Of a stretch of 64,000 nucleotides of DNA, positions 19,597 to 56,740 are shown piece by piece. The position numbers were made by a program, and so were the translations under genes. Positions within the stretch are counted from its first letter, which is position 1; every line of letters starts with the position of its first letter. The stretch comes from Neoarius graeffei (taxonomy: Eukaryota; Chordata; Actinopteri; Siluriformes; Ariidae): contig NC_083571.1 of the NCBI RefSeq assembly GCF_027579695.1, forward strand, positions 73,016,279 through 73,080,278, written 5' to 3'. Under the pieces are notes generated by a model that did not search any database, was not told the DNA's origin, and saw nothing but the letters and a program-made list of their open reading frames with translations.

Positions 19597-20434
19597 CAGT
19601 ACCAGTCAAAAGTTTGGAAACGCCTCTAATTCAGTGGTTTTTCATTATTTTAAAATTTTCTGAATTGTAGATTAATACTAAAGTCATCAACATTATGAAG
19701 AAATATATATGGAATTATTTGGTAAACAAAAAAGTGTTAATCAAACCAGAATATGTTTTATATTTTAGATCCTTTAAAGTAGGCACCTTTTGCTTAGATG
19801 ACAGCTTTGCACATCTTGGCATTTTCTCAGTCAGCTTTACGAGGTAGTCACCTGGAATGGCTTTCAGTTTACAGCTGTGCCTGGTCAAGAGTTAATTTCT
19901 TGACCTCTTAATGTGTTTGAGACCATCAGTTGTGTTGTGAAGAGGTAGAGTTGGTATACAGTGAATGGCCCTATTTGAGTACTGTTCTAATCCATATTAT
20001 GCCAAGAACTACTCAACTAAGTAAAGAAAAACGACAGTCCATCATTACTTTAAGAAATGAAGGTCAGTCAGTCTGAAAAAGTTTGGGATGAGTTGGACCG
20101 CAGAGTGAAGGCAAAGCAACCAACGAGTGCTCAGCACCTCTGGGAACTCCTTCAAGACTGTTGGAAAACCATTTTGAGTGATTACCTCATGAAGCTGATT
20201 GAGAGAATGTCAAGAGTGTGCAAAGCTGTAATCAAAGCAAAAGATGCCTACTTTGAAGAATCTAAAATCTAAAACATATATTGGTTTGATTAACATTTTA
20301 AAGTTTACTAAATTATTCCTTACGTGTTGCTGCATAGTCTGGATGACTTCAGTATTCATTTACAATGTAGGAAAAAAAATTTTAAAAATAAAAACATCGA
20401 ATTTGAAGGTGTTTCCAAACTTTTGACTGCACTG
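19597..20434 (+). mobile_element. Tc1-like element, internally deleted
   Basis: The inverted ends CAGTACCAGTCAAAAGTTTGG and CCAAACTTTTGACTGCACTG are the Tc1-type ends common in fish. A TA precedes the left end. Only about 840 bp remain, about half of a full element. Confidence 0.85.
20057..20272 (+). pseudogene. Tc1 transposase C-terminal remnant
   Basis: A 71-residue fragment with VWDELDRRVKAKQPTSAQHL and VIKAKDAYFEESK is the C-terminal end of a Tc1-type transposase. The catalytic domain is missing. Confidence 0.85.
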
Positions 20435-20452
20435 AAAAAAGTGAAACAAAGC

Positions 20453-20686
20453 TGTTGTTCATTGAATGTATTTGTTTTCATTCCAGTGAATAAAAAAAAA
20501 TAGTTTGCTCCCATATTCAAAAGTTGTTTAAGTGAATTTAAAATATTCAGGTTTAACAAATATTATTTATAAATAATCTTTGTTAAACCTGAGTATTTTA
20601 AATTCATGAAACAACTTTTGAATATGGGAGCAAACTATTTTTTTTTATTCACTGGAATGAAAACAAATACATTCAACGAACAACAA
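20453..20686. repeat. foldback (near-perfect inverted repeat)
   Basis: Arms of about 108 bp (20,453-20,560 and 20,579-20,686) are nearly perfect inverted copies around an 18-bp AT-rich spacer. The repeat abuts the Tc1 remnant. It is noncoding and probably a MITE of foldback type. Confidence 0.85.
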
Positions 20687-20698
20687 CCAATGTATTTA

Positions 20699-20845
20699 GG
20701 GGCACCATGGCTCAGTTGACTAAGGTGCCATACCATAAGTCTGGGGACCCGGGTTCAATTCCAACCCAAGGTCATTTCCTGATCCATCTCTCTCTCCAGC
20801 TCATTTCCTGTCTCTACACAGTCCTATCCAATAAAGGTGAAAAAA
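20699..20845 (+). mobile_element. tRNA-derived SINE (not V-SINE type)
   Basis: The head GGGGCACCATGGCTCAGTTG has A-box and B-box-like (GGTTCAATTCC) promoter motifs. The tail (CATTTCCTGTCTCTACACAG... AATAAAGGTG) ends in A-rich sequence. A perfect 14-bp duplicate AACCAATGTATTTA flanks it (20,685-20,698 and 20,846-20,859). Confidence 0.88.
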
Positions 20846-20859
20846 AACCAATGTATTTA

Positions 20860-21440
20860 ATTTAGGAAAATCTGAAATAATTTCTTTGGTTCAACCATCA
20901 GAAATTGGTTTACATGAAGTTAAATATTTCAGGTCAAATCAAATGAATTATTTATATTGTATAACACTACAATATTAGGTGTGATCAATTACCTCAATTT
21001 TTTTAATTTGAGCCAATGTTTAATTTTTTTCAGTGTGGTACTGTAAAGTGGAACAAATTATATTTATAAAAAAGAGACATTGCTGTAATTTCTGGTTTCT
21101 TCTTTTGTAAGTGAAGTGCGTAAGTAGAAGACGACTACGTTATAGCAGCTATAAGCAGTTGTTCCCTCCCCAGTCTCTCTTTATTCTCTCTTGAATTTAA
21201 CAAGACCAAAAAAAAGCCGTTTGTCACGTTACTGAGAAACCATCAACGCCTCTGTTCTGAAGATGTGAGTAAACTCAAGGCAACAGCTTTATCTCTGACT
21301 GTTACACAGCGCTGACACTAGAGACTCCTTCCAGAAATGTTGCACAAACATTTCTCCTTACAGAAAATGCCACCGTATCAAAGGTTACACACCATTTTTA
21401 ATCTGTTTATATGGAGTGTCTGCTGTACAGGTCCATACCA
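20860..21440. other. AT-rich spacer, nothing recognised
   Basis: No open frame, repeat structure or motif is seen that I can support. Confidence 0.5.
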
Positions 21441-21449
21441 GTGTATACC

Positions 21450-21745
21450 AGTCCCTTCCACCCCTCAGTCCTCCTGCACCTGTTCTCTCTGGGGAGCAGG
21501 AACAAGTACGCAGACTTTTCAGAAAACAAAACATCAGGAAAGCAGCAGGTTCGGATGGTGTCTCACCTGGCACTATCAGACACTGGGTTGACCTGCTTGC
21601 CCCAGTTATCACTGGGATCTCCAACAACTCTCTGTGATCATACAGGGTTCCAGACCGCTTTAAAGTTGCTATGATCTTCCCAGTTCCCAAAAAAGACCAG
21701 ATCATGGCACTGAATGACTACAGGCCAGCTGTCTGGACCCTAACC
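21450..21745 (+). pseudogene. fragment of LINE reverse transcriptase
   Basis: Translation in shifted frames gives RKAAGSDGVSPGTIRHWVD, then FKVAMIFPVPKK and LNDYRPA, the first RT motifs of a CR1/Rex1-type LINE. It is short and contains a stop and a frame shift. Confidence 0.75.
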
Positions 21746-21924
21746 TAAACAAACTGGAGATCCTAAGCCTATCTTTACTCCTCAAAGACTAGGCCTTTCC
21801 TAGAGACTGATTTTGTACCAAATCATGATTATAGTCACCTGTTGACATCACCTGTTTTAGATCACATCATTATTTAATTGTTTTACCTCATTACTAGCCC
21901 TAAATTGCCCCCATCACAGCTTTT

Positions 21925-22070
21925 TTTGGAACATGTTGCAGGCCTGAAAAGCAGGAATGAATGTATATTAACAAATTAAATGAAGTTGACCAACAAAACA
22001 TGAAATATGTTAGGTTCATTCTGTCATCCACACCATCCCAACTTTTTCTGATTTGGAGTTGTAGTTTATT
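21925..22070. repeat. degraded copy of the 334-772 MITE
   Basis: Shares GTTGCAGG..CAGGAATGA.TGTATATT and the end CCCAACTTTTTCTGATTTGG with the right half of the element at 334-772. Confidence 0.5.
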
Positions 22071-22274
22071 TTTACCTCCATGCAGGTAACATGAGGATAT
22101 AATTCATTTTGGGAATTCAGACAATACTCTGTGCTTCACATCTGCTGGTACAATAATATATACAGTAGATAAGTATGTATAGGACTTTATACAACAGCCT
22201 GTGTAACTTTTATGGTATAATGTGTATTAAAATAGTATAATAATGTTAATGACATTTTCATAAAATAATCCCAA

Positions 22275-23741
22275 ACACAGTCTCAGGGCAAAATGTTTTT
22301 ATTCATATATAAGTACAGAAAAGACATAATATAGATTATAATACTTAAAGTGTAAACACATAAGTTAACATAAAATGAGCATGGTGAGACGTTTAATCTT
22401 CTGTTAAATAAAGTGTCCTGTTTAGGAAATTAAAAAAAGTGTAAAGTGTAGTACAGGACAACCCCCCCCAAAAAAAAAAAAAAAAAACCCTGCAGTTCAG
22501 CAGAGACTGTTTTAAAGTGCTTCCATGTTGGACCGATGATAAACAAGTTATTTCTCTCTAAATATAATTCCATGTCATCTTTAATATCAATTAATTTCAT
22601 TTAAGGGAATTTTACTCTCACGGAATTGAATCCTAAAGCACCAAATATGTTTTGGTGGAACTTTTGGTCACAGCTTTAATTTCAGACTGGAAACAAATGG
22701 CCTGAAATATCCACCAGGTTTTACAGGCTCACTGATGCAGGAGGAATTACAAGTGGAAGGGTACAAAGAGGTTATGAAATGTAGAAAGAATAAAATCCTG
22801 AGTTTTATCCTAAATTTAAAATTTGCATGTGGCTGTTGTGCAGATTGCACATTAAACATGACACACAGCCAGGGACAGAAACGTTTTGATCAAAACTCGA
22901 TATTAAAGACAAGAAACACACGTGTTGAACATTACTGCATGAACATCACCGTCCACAGCACGTGCAGCCTACAACAGCGTAAAATATCCAATAAACTCCA
23001 CAAAGTTCACTTTCTGACAGAATCTCAGTTTGGCACAAAATGCATCATGGTATTTATACAGTATTTATCTATGAACCTTCGCCGGTCTTCTTTTTTAGTT
23101 CTACATTTCTTTACAAAAACTGAACCAGTGACATGACACCAGAATCCACAAGATCACAACTCTCACGAACATGCTTTAGAGAACACATCGGTTCATTTAG
23201 CATGCAATACCTACACATGTCAGATGTTCTCTGTGCTCGAGAAGCTCATGTCTTCACTTTCTGTTACATCTGGACAACAAAATAAAGTAAAAATGTCACT
23301 TTGAGAACATGTCTGATGCAAAATGTGAAATCCCAAACTGCCAGGAGTGGTGCTGTCCTGCGCTGGAACGAGAGCTGAAGTTCAACCCTGAATCACACGT
23401 CTTACTGGCAGTGACTGAGTGGAACTGTGTAGAACCCTAGAAAGAACCTTTGTAAAAAATACTGTTCAAGCGTCAAGTTTTTTCACACACACACATTAAC
23501 GTTGTGATGCAGAGAAGCGGCACCAGGCTCGACCTTGGCTGCATCGCAGTGGATTTTTGTCTTTGCATTGATTTGCATTGAGTTTGATTTCAGTAGTGTG
23601 TCTGAGGTCCAGCGCCCTCTTCAGGGCACACACACAACTGAAAACTTAACAAAAAATACTAAAAATATATTAAAATTGAAACTAGAGTCTTTTAAAAACG
23701 GATCTCGGAATATCCGTCCACTGGAGTTGGGTTCTGATGGA
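22275..23741 (-). other. abca1: abca1 3' UTR
   Basis: Noncoding sequence downstream of the abca1 stop. On the minus strand a possible AATAAA signal lies near 22,294-22,299, so the transcript may end about 22,275. The UTR length of about 1.45 kb is inferred from this and is not shown directly. Confidence 0.5.
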
Positions 23742-50329
<26,588 letters not shown>

Positions 50330-50681
50330 CTTACCGCGGCTTCCTGCTGCTCGCACTTCCTCTCTGGACCTGACAACACAACACACCAATAACTGAATAT
50401 AAAGCGCTCAGGTGTTCACGCAGTCCACGATGCCACTTGAGGCAACGCAGCCAGACGCCCAGCACAAGTTAGCACTTCCTATTTGCTGGACAGAACTCAC
50501 ACCACTCTTATCTCTGAGTGACTTTATAAGATGAGGGATGGGACATGATCCAAATTCAGCACACACTCAACATGGCACAAAAATCAACCTTCGAACCAGT
50601 ACATATTAGAGCTGAGGCTCAGAACAGAACACACACTCACACTGCGGGTTCAACTTCTGCACTGTCGTCAAAAAGTAACTG

Positions 50682-51050
50682 GCGTCACGGTGGTGTAGTG
50701 GTTAGCACAGTCGCCTCACAGCAAGAAGGTTCCGGGTTCGAACCCAGTGGCCGGCGAGGGCCTTTCTGTGTGGAGTTTGCATGTTCTCCCTGTATCTGCG
50801 TGGGTTTCCTCCGGGTGCTCCGGTTTCCCCCACAGTCCAAAGACATGCAGTTAGATTAACGTGGGGCAGCCTTGGACTGAGGTGCCCTTGAGCGAGGTAC
50901 CGAACCCCTGACTGCTCCCTGGGCGCTCTGGTGTGGCTGCCCACTGCTCTGAGTGTGTGCGTGTGTTCACTGCTTCAGATGGGTTAAATGCAGAGGATGA
51001 ATTTCACTGTGCTTGAAGTGTGCATGTGACGAATAAAGGTTTATTCTTCT
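50682..51050 (+). mobile_element. V-SINE with a different tail
   Basis: The head and central domain equal those of the other V-SINEs here. After CATGCAGTTAGATTAACGTG the sequence changes to another tail (GGCAGCCTTGGACTGAGGTG... GGGTTAAATGCAGAGGATGA... AATAAAGGTTTATTCTTCTTC). Confidence 0.85.
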
Positions 51051-52593
51051 TCAAAAAGGTTCAAGATATTACTATAAATGCACACGCGTACACACATACA
51101 CAAATGAGTAAATTACTAAACTGAATCACTGGATTACTAATAATTACTGCTACAGTGCGCCGAGTTAAACTGGAGAAAACACACCACACTCCTGAACACA
51201 CCACCATGGTGATAAACACTGGAACACTTAAGAAGTTAGTTGGGTTTTTTTTCTGTTTGTTTTTTTTCTTTGTGTGTGTCGAAGCTCAAATGTTAAAGTG
51301 AATTAATTGCTGATTAGATGCTACAATCTACGAAAATAGCGATTCTCAGTCCTGTGACATGATATGGTGGTGTTTTCTCCAGGCAAACACGCGGGTTAGG
51401 ATTTTAACCCAGATCAACACCTGTAAAGATAAACTACTCTACACTCATTCCTTTATGTATTTATTGTTACATTAATGGTGCTTTAATGTTTACTGTCATA
51501 ATTTATACAATAAATATGCATTTGCATATATACACGCACATTCGTTAATTCGTAAATCAATCAATCAATAAGCTAAGTAAAATTTATATTCCAAGTGATC
51601 ACATTAAAAACACACCAATGAGCCCTTGATAACACATAACCACCAACACTCGCATTATTCTCCTTGTAATTTGTTTAATTTTAGAGAATTTTATAATTTC
51701 CTTCACTCAGAAATAACTCGCGATCTTCAGGACCCTACAGAACACTAACACTGATGCATTTTCCTACCAATTTGATAATCATATTTGTTTTGATATTATA
51801 TACTGGTAGAATGGTGCTTTTTTTTTCTCCACAAGACACTTCTTCAGTTTGACAGTCAATAATCTGAAATTCATTTCTATAGTTTATATGAAATTGTGAG
51901 TAAAGTCAGAAATTAATAATCTCTCTTCATTGGTTTCTTTGTTCTCAGAGCATTTCTTCAGTCCAGGCAGTGTGTTAAAGTATAAAAAAACCTGCTAGAA
52001 CTGGATGGTAAAGAAAATATTATATATTTTGAGAAAATACAAAATACATTTAAGTATTTATTTATTTATTTGTTTGTTTGTTTGTTTGTTTGTTTGTTTG
52101 AAGTCTGAAACCAGCTGGTTGCTTTTAGGACGGTTCTCTAAGTTTCTTTGTTCTTAGTCCTTTTTTTCGTATATTTTTCCACTTCAGACAATTTAAATAA
52201 TAAAAGCAGGAGGAAGAAAATCTCATTTTAGCTTTTGAAAATATTCCTAGATGACCTGGTCACCTTTAAAAAGCCGAGTTAATTGAATCCTGTGATACAT
52301 CTCTCGCTTTCATCCATCATGTTTATTTAATTCATTAACAATAATTATTTCTCTGAGTTTCTTTGTTCTCGTTAGACTTATTTTTCATATAATCTTATAA
52401 TGTCTATGAGCAGGATATATGACATGTAAACAGGTTTTAATGATTACAGAAAAATGTTCATGGACTGCAAACCATCCTAAAGAACCCAAAGACTTGAATG
52501 AAGCTCAGTAACACAAAGGGATTGTTCTGTTATCAAAAATAATAGTGCATGTGACCAAACAGGCCCTGTTTACATGATTAAAAATCATTTTTA

Positions 52594-52620
52594 AGTGTGT
52601 GTGTGTGTGTGTGTGTGTGT
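52594..52620. repeat. (GT)n microsatellite in intron 1
   Basis: About 13 GT units close to the DR4 at 52,688. Confidence 0.95.
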
Positions 52621-52687
52621 AGCTTTGTGAAGAGGTTTGAGTGGTTTGTGTGTTTTCAGAAAAGGGAGGAGGAGAAGGAGGAGGAGG

Positions 52688-52703
52688 AGGTTACTGTCGG
52701 TCA
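52688..52703. promoter_or_regulatory. DR4 LXR response element in abca1 intron 1
   Basis: AGGTTACTGTCGGTCA differs by one spacer base from the human ABCA1 promoter LXRE as I recall it (AGGTTACTATCGGTCA). Confidence 0.78.
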
Positions 52704-53008
52704 TTTCATACAGATGCCCAGTGAAGCTCACTGCCTTTGTCTTTGTCCTTCAGGACATTTTTCATTTTTAATAATAAAAAGACATTTTCATTAAAACACT
52801 GCAGGTAAAAGTCCAACACCAAACCCGGAGACACTCAGTCACAGAAACACTTCAGAGAGAATTTAAGATAAAAACAGATTCAGTCCCAGATCTTTACAGC
52901 TCTTTGGCTTTTTAATAAAAATAAACACAATCTGAACGTGACAGCAGCTTAACATGAAAACATAAACAAAAACATAAACAAAAACATAAACATAAACACA
53001 GCGCTCAC

Positions 53009-53190
53009 CTGTCACTGTTCCCCACTGCAGTGTATTTTACAGTCAAACTTCATAAAGTTAAAATCCTTCACACACACAGGAGATAAACACACACACACAC
53101 ACACACACGGTCCGGTTCAGTCCAGTCCGGTTCGGTGTCTGTCTCTCTCTCTCTCTCTCTCCTGCTCCGTTACAGATCTGTTCTCACTCT
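53009..53190 (-). other. abca1: abca1 exon 1 (5' noncoding)
   Basis: The left edge is fixed by a minus-strand donor ACAG|GTGAGC at 53,009. The start near 53,190 is inferred as about 25-30 bp downstream of the TATA box. No in-frame coding potential is seen. It contains a CA run (53,088-53,109) and a CT run. Confidence 0.65.
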
Positions 53191-53213
53191 GTGTGTTTTT
53201 TCTCTCTCTCCAT

Positions 53214-53223
53214 CCTTTTATAG
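53214..53223 (-). promoter_or_regulatory. abca1 TATA box
   Basis: CTATAAAAGG on the minus strand, the same core as the TATA box of human ABCA1. Confidence 0.82.
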
Positions 53224-53251
53224 CAGGACGATGTTGCCGCTTTAAGCTCCG

Positions 53252-53267
53252 GGGTTACTCTCGGTCA
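53252..53267. promoter_or_regulatory. abca1 promoter DR4 (LXR/RXR site)
   Basis: GGGTTACTCTCGGTCA, in sense orientation TGACCGAGAGTAACCC, about 30 bp upstream of the TATA box. This is the position and orientation of the oxysterol-responsive LXRE in the human gene. Confidence 0.88.
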
Positions 53268-53289
53268 AACCCGAGAAACCGCCGCCGAG

Positions 53290-53295
53290 CACGTG
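53290..53295. promoter_or_regulatory. abca1 promoter E-box
   Basis: CACGTG, upstream of the DR4 as in the human promoter, where an E-box represses or tunes expression. Confidence 0.7.
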
Positions 53296-53343
53296 CTCAG
53301 TCCAAACATTCCTTAAACCGGTAGCGCACACACACACACCTCA

Positions 53344-53445
53344 CTTTCTAAAACACACTATTATGTGAGGGGCATCACATATATATATATGTGTGTGATA
53401 CATAATGTATAAACTTTCTAAAACACACTATTATGTGAGGGGCAT

Positions 53446-53495
<50 letters not shown>

Positions 53496-53500
53496 TGATA
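53344..53500. repeat. 70-bp tandem duplication with (AT)n expansion
   Basis: CTTTCTAAAACACACTATTA starts at 53,344 and again at 53,414. The second copy contains a long AT run (about 53,448-53,492) where the first has only a few units. It lies just upstream of the abca1 promoter. Confidence 0.88.
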
Positions 53501-53572
53501 CATAATGTATAAAATGTATAAAATCTGAAGGTGTTTAATTAATTTGCGCGTCATTGCAGAGTCTGAGCCAAA

Positions 53573-53588
53573 TGACCGACAGTAACCT
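53573..53588. promoter_or_regulatory. upstream DR4 LXR response element
   Basis: TGACCGACAGTAACCT, the reverse complement of the intron 1 element, about 320 bp upstream of the promoter DR4. Confidence 0.75.
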
Positions 53589-53889
53589 CTTCCTCATGAA
53601 CACACACTCGGTTCACATCTCACAGGTTGACGAGCATGATGAATCACTTTCTCAGAGAAATTCAGAATTCTGGATAAAAACCAAAACCAAACTCGAAGAC
53701 AGTAACAGCCACTGAAACTGTGTTCATTATAATTTATACACAATGTAGTGTATTAGTTTATCTAATTTATTAGTTTCTTCTGAGACTAAACGCACAATTA
53801 TTAATGCGATTAAAGCAATTTTACTTACCTTTCTATTTTTTCCGCATTCATAAATTTAATTTTTTCTATACCTTTGAGTCAGAAAAACT

Positions 53890-54219
53890 TCATAAAAATG
53901 TTTTTTTTTTCGCAGTCCGGTTTCCATCAAATCCTGCGCTCTGATTGGCTGGCGAGCGGGTCCGTATCCTACAGTACGGACCCCGGTTACAGACCTCCGG
54001 CGACTCACTCGTTCACAACAACAACAAACATAGTAGCATTTTTTGTCAACATTTATCTTATAAAAAAATTTAAAAGATTATCAATTTTTGCCAGCATTTC
54101 TCAGGATAATAGCATTAATTTTACAGCACGGATAGCGATAACGACAGTGTTCACAGCGAAAGCGAGTTTTACTACCCTGAGGAAGAAGAAATAAAAGAAA
54201 ACATTTCAGGAGAAAGCTA
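53890..54219 (+). repeat. unidentified element fragment with acidic ORF end
   Basis: Contains a GC-rich stretch (GGCTGGCGAGCGGGTCCGTA) and an open end reading SDNDSVHSESEFYYPEEEE to a stop near 54,219. It looks like the coding start of some DNA transposon, but I cannot name it. Confidence 0.3.
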
Positions 54220-54233
54220 AAAACCTCTAACTT

Positions 54234-55132
54234 TAGCCTAGTAAACTAGACCCACCCGCCTAGCGGCCAAAAATATTTTTTGCCTGCGAGTGGGTCTAGC
54301 CTCGCACCATATCAACAAAACACCCCGGGCATCAAATCGTGCCCGCCAATCACAACGCAAGGTTTTTGTTTGGATTCTTTGGGTGGGCTTTTGCAGGAGT
54401 GACGACAAAGCTGTGCGACGCTGGAGAAAGCACAACAGGAAAGATGGCTACGGCTAGTGAACAGCGCACGTTTGACTCCGCTTTGGAATCAGTTTTAGAA
54501 GAATTAGACTTGGAGTTTTCGTTGAAACATGAGCAGGAAGAGGCTCTCCGCTCACTCCTTTTCAAGAAGGACGTTTTCGCTGTTTTGCCGACCGGCTATG
54601 GCAAAAGTCTGATCTACCAGCAGGCTCCGCTCGTAGCCAAAAGGATGGGCTAGTTTGTGCAGTATGAAGAATTAATAAACAGCTTTGAAACATTACTTTT
54701 TGATTGTTTCTTATTTTCCCGTTATTTTAAATTTAAGGGAAATTATTTCACCAAACACCACTAAATAAAAATAAAAACTCTCAAAAACAGTTTAAGCAAA
54801 CCTTTGAAAAACACTTGAAAAAAATAAGAGTGTATGTTAAGTATGTGGTACAGACTCCAAACTTGTGGTCATTATCTCCAAACTTCTTAATATCTAAAAC
54901 CTGTTTATTAATTAATACGCATTTTGAAAAATTATTTATTTCAAGGCCTCCCCCACTGCTTTCTGTCGCTCTGACTACGTCACAGTCACTGTTGCGCTGA
55001 TTGGTCAGAGCGTTGGCCTATACGCACAGAGACAGTTTGAAAGACAGCAGGTTGTTCCTACCCACACCCTTCGGAAATGTCTACGAGCGAGGCCAGACTA
55101 AATATTCACACTTAGTCTGGCTTGCCAGGCTA
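54234..55132 (+). mobile_element. TIR transposon carrying a RecQ-like helicase first exon
   Basis: The ends TAGCCTAGTAAACTAGAC and, reversed, TAGCCTGGCAAGCCAGAC agree at 14 of 18 positions, all differences being transitions. A perfect 9-bp duplicate CTCTAACTT flanks it (54,225-54,233 and 55,133-55,141). The 899-bp interior carries the RecQ-like ORF. The superfamily is not assigned: an 8-9 bp duplicate fits hAT, P, MULE or Zisupton-type enzymes. Confidence 0.82.
54444..54653 (+). CDS. RecQ-like helicase N-terminal fragment with Walker A
   Basis: 69 residues: LDLEFSLKHEQEEALRSLLF (Q-motif-like) and VFAVLPTGYGKSLIYQQAPL, the RecQ-family Walker A with the following helix. A TAG follows KRMG. AATAAA lies about 20 bp downstream, so the fragment could be a short transcript unit. 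No DEAH box or later motifs are present. It is truncated relative to any helicase and could act only as an ATP-binding fragment, if at all. Confidence 0.7.
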   Translation: MATASEQRTFDSALESVLEELDLEFSLKHEQEEALRSLLFKKDVFAVLPTGYGKSLIYQQAPLVAKRMG

Positions 55133-55393
55133 CTCTAACTTGCTAATGCCAAGCAAAAACATGGCTGAATCCTGAATGACTCCTATTTGTATAAATAGGG
55201 GACTACATAGGCGGCAAAATGTAGTTTTTTTTTTCCTGCCATGGAAGTGCACTTGTATACCAAGGAGGAAGCAATTTGCATTACAGCTATGAATGAGGAT
55301 TCAAAATGGCGACTCGCCTAGGTTTTCCCTTTCAGGTGCTCTCATTTTCTGTTAGAATTTGCTAAACAAAAAAAAAAATATATATATATATAT

Positions 55394-55535
55394 TATTTAC
55401 CAGCTTAAGGTCGGTCCATATGGTGAAATGCCGTGACCTTGGCCTTGAAGACCTCGACCTAGAGGGCCTTGATCAGTACTTTTAAGACCTCGGTCACGGT
55501 ATTTCATGATACTGACCTCCCAGCTAGTAAATAAC
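55394..55535. repeat. short MITE with about 45-bp inverted ends
   Basis: TTATTTACCAGCTTAAGGTC...ATGGTGAAATGCCGTGACC and the reverse of GGTCACGGTATTTCATGATA...CTAGTAAATAAC are inverted copies. It follows a TA run. Confidence 0.7.
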
Positions 55536-55546
55536 ATATATTTACA

Positions 55547-55925
55547 TCTCATCTCATCTCATTATCTGTAGCCGCTTTATCCTGTTCTACAGGGTCGCAG
55601 GCAAGCTGGAGCCTATCCCAGCTGACTACGGGCGAAAGGCGGGGTACACCCTGGACAAGTCGCCAGGTCATCACAGGGCTGACACATAGACACAGACAAC
55701 CATTCACACTCACATTCACACCTACGGTCAATTTAGAGTCACCAGTTAACCTAACCTGCATGTCTTTGGACTGTGGGGGAAACCGGAGCACCCAGAGGAA
55801 ACCCACGCAGACACGGGGAGAACATGCAAACTCCACACAGAAAGGCCCTCGCCGGCCACGGGGCTCGAACCCGGACCTTCTTGCTGTGAGGCGACAGCGC
55901 TAACCACTACACCACCGTGCCGCCC
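55547..55925 (-). mobile_element. V-SINE
   Basis: Full-length, ending in a CTCATCTCAT run on its tail side. Target duplicates are not clear in the AT-rich flanks. Confidence 0.9.
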
Positions 55926-56051
55926 TATAATATAAATATAATATACATAATAAAAGTATTTCTGTTATATTGCTATAACAGGGCAATAACAAAAAAAATC
56001 ATTAATTAAAAAATAATACATTAATAAATATTCCAATGGCTAATAATAATA

Positions 56052-56438
56052 ATGGACAGCACGGTGGTGTAGTGGTTAGCGCTGTTGCCTCACAGCAAGA
56101 AGGTTCTGGGCTCAAGCCCAGCGGCCGGCGAGGGCCTTTCTGTGTGGAGTTTGCATGTTCTCCCCGTGTCCACGTGGGTTTCCTCCGGGTGCTCCGGTTT
56201 CCCCCACAGTCCAAAGACATGCAGGTTAGGTTAACTGGTGACTCTAAATTGACCGTAGGTGTGAATGTGAGTGTGAATGGTTGTCTGTGTCTATGTGTCA
56301 GCCCTGCGATGACCTGGCAACTTGTCCAGAGTGTACCCCGCCTTTCGCCCGTAGTCAGCTGGGATAGGCTCCAGCTTGCCTGCGACCCTGTAGAAGGATA
56401 AAGCGGCTAGAGATAATGTGATGTGATGTGATGTCTAT
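56052..56438 (+). mobile_element. V-SINE
   Basis: Full-length, with a tail ending in (GATGT)n where the others have (GATGA)n. Confidence 0.9.
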
Positions 56439-56740
56439 ATAACATCTTTCAAAGATATTTGCCACAATATAAAAACAGCTGAAATTAAATATAGATGAAG
56501 AAACACTGCAGGACTCTAGCTTGCTCTGCATATTGTGCTACGGTCACTTTAGTTCACCAAAGTTCATGCACACTGAATAACTGAATCCTGAGGATTAACT
56601 CAGGCATTTGGTGAATATTTTACAAACTGGCACTGGATTATAAGATAAACAAACTGCTTATGAAGCACAGGACAGTGTTTGGGCCATGAATAACCCATCA
56701 AGTGAACATGTAACAGATCAGGAAACACACAGACACTTAA

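Larger units (their letters stand above)
50370..53008 (-). other. abca1 intron 1
   Basis: 2.6 kb with a chimeric SINE (50,682-51,050), TTTA/TTTG runs near 52,056-52,100, a GT run (52,594-52,620) and a DR4 element (52,688). Otherwise AT-rich and unrecognised. Confidence 0.7.

Noticed and set aside
52597..52794. Short ORF with a Glu-rich stretch in intron 1
   Set aside because: It starts in the GT microsatellite and reads through GAG repeats and the DR4 site. No coding support.
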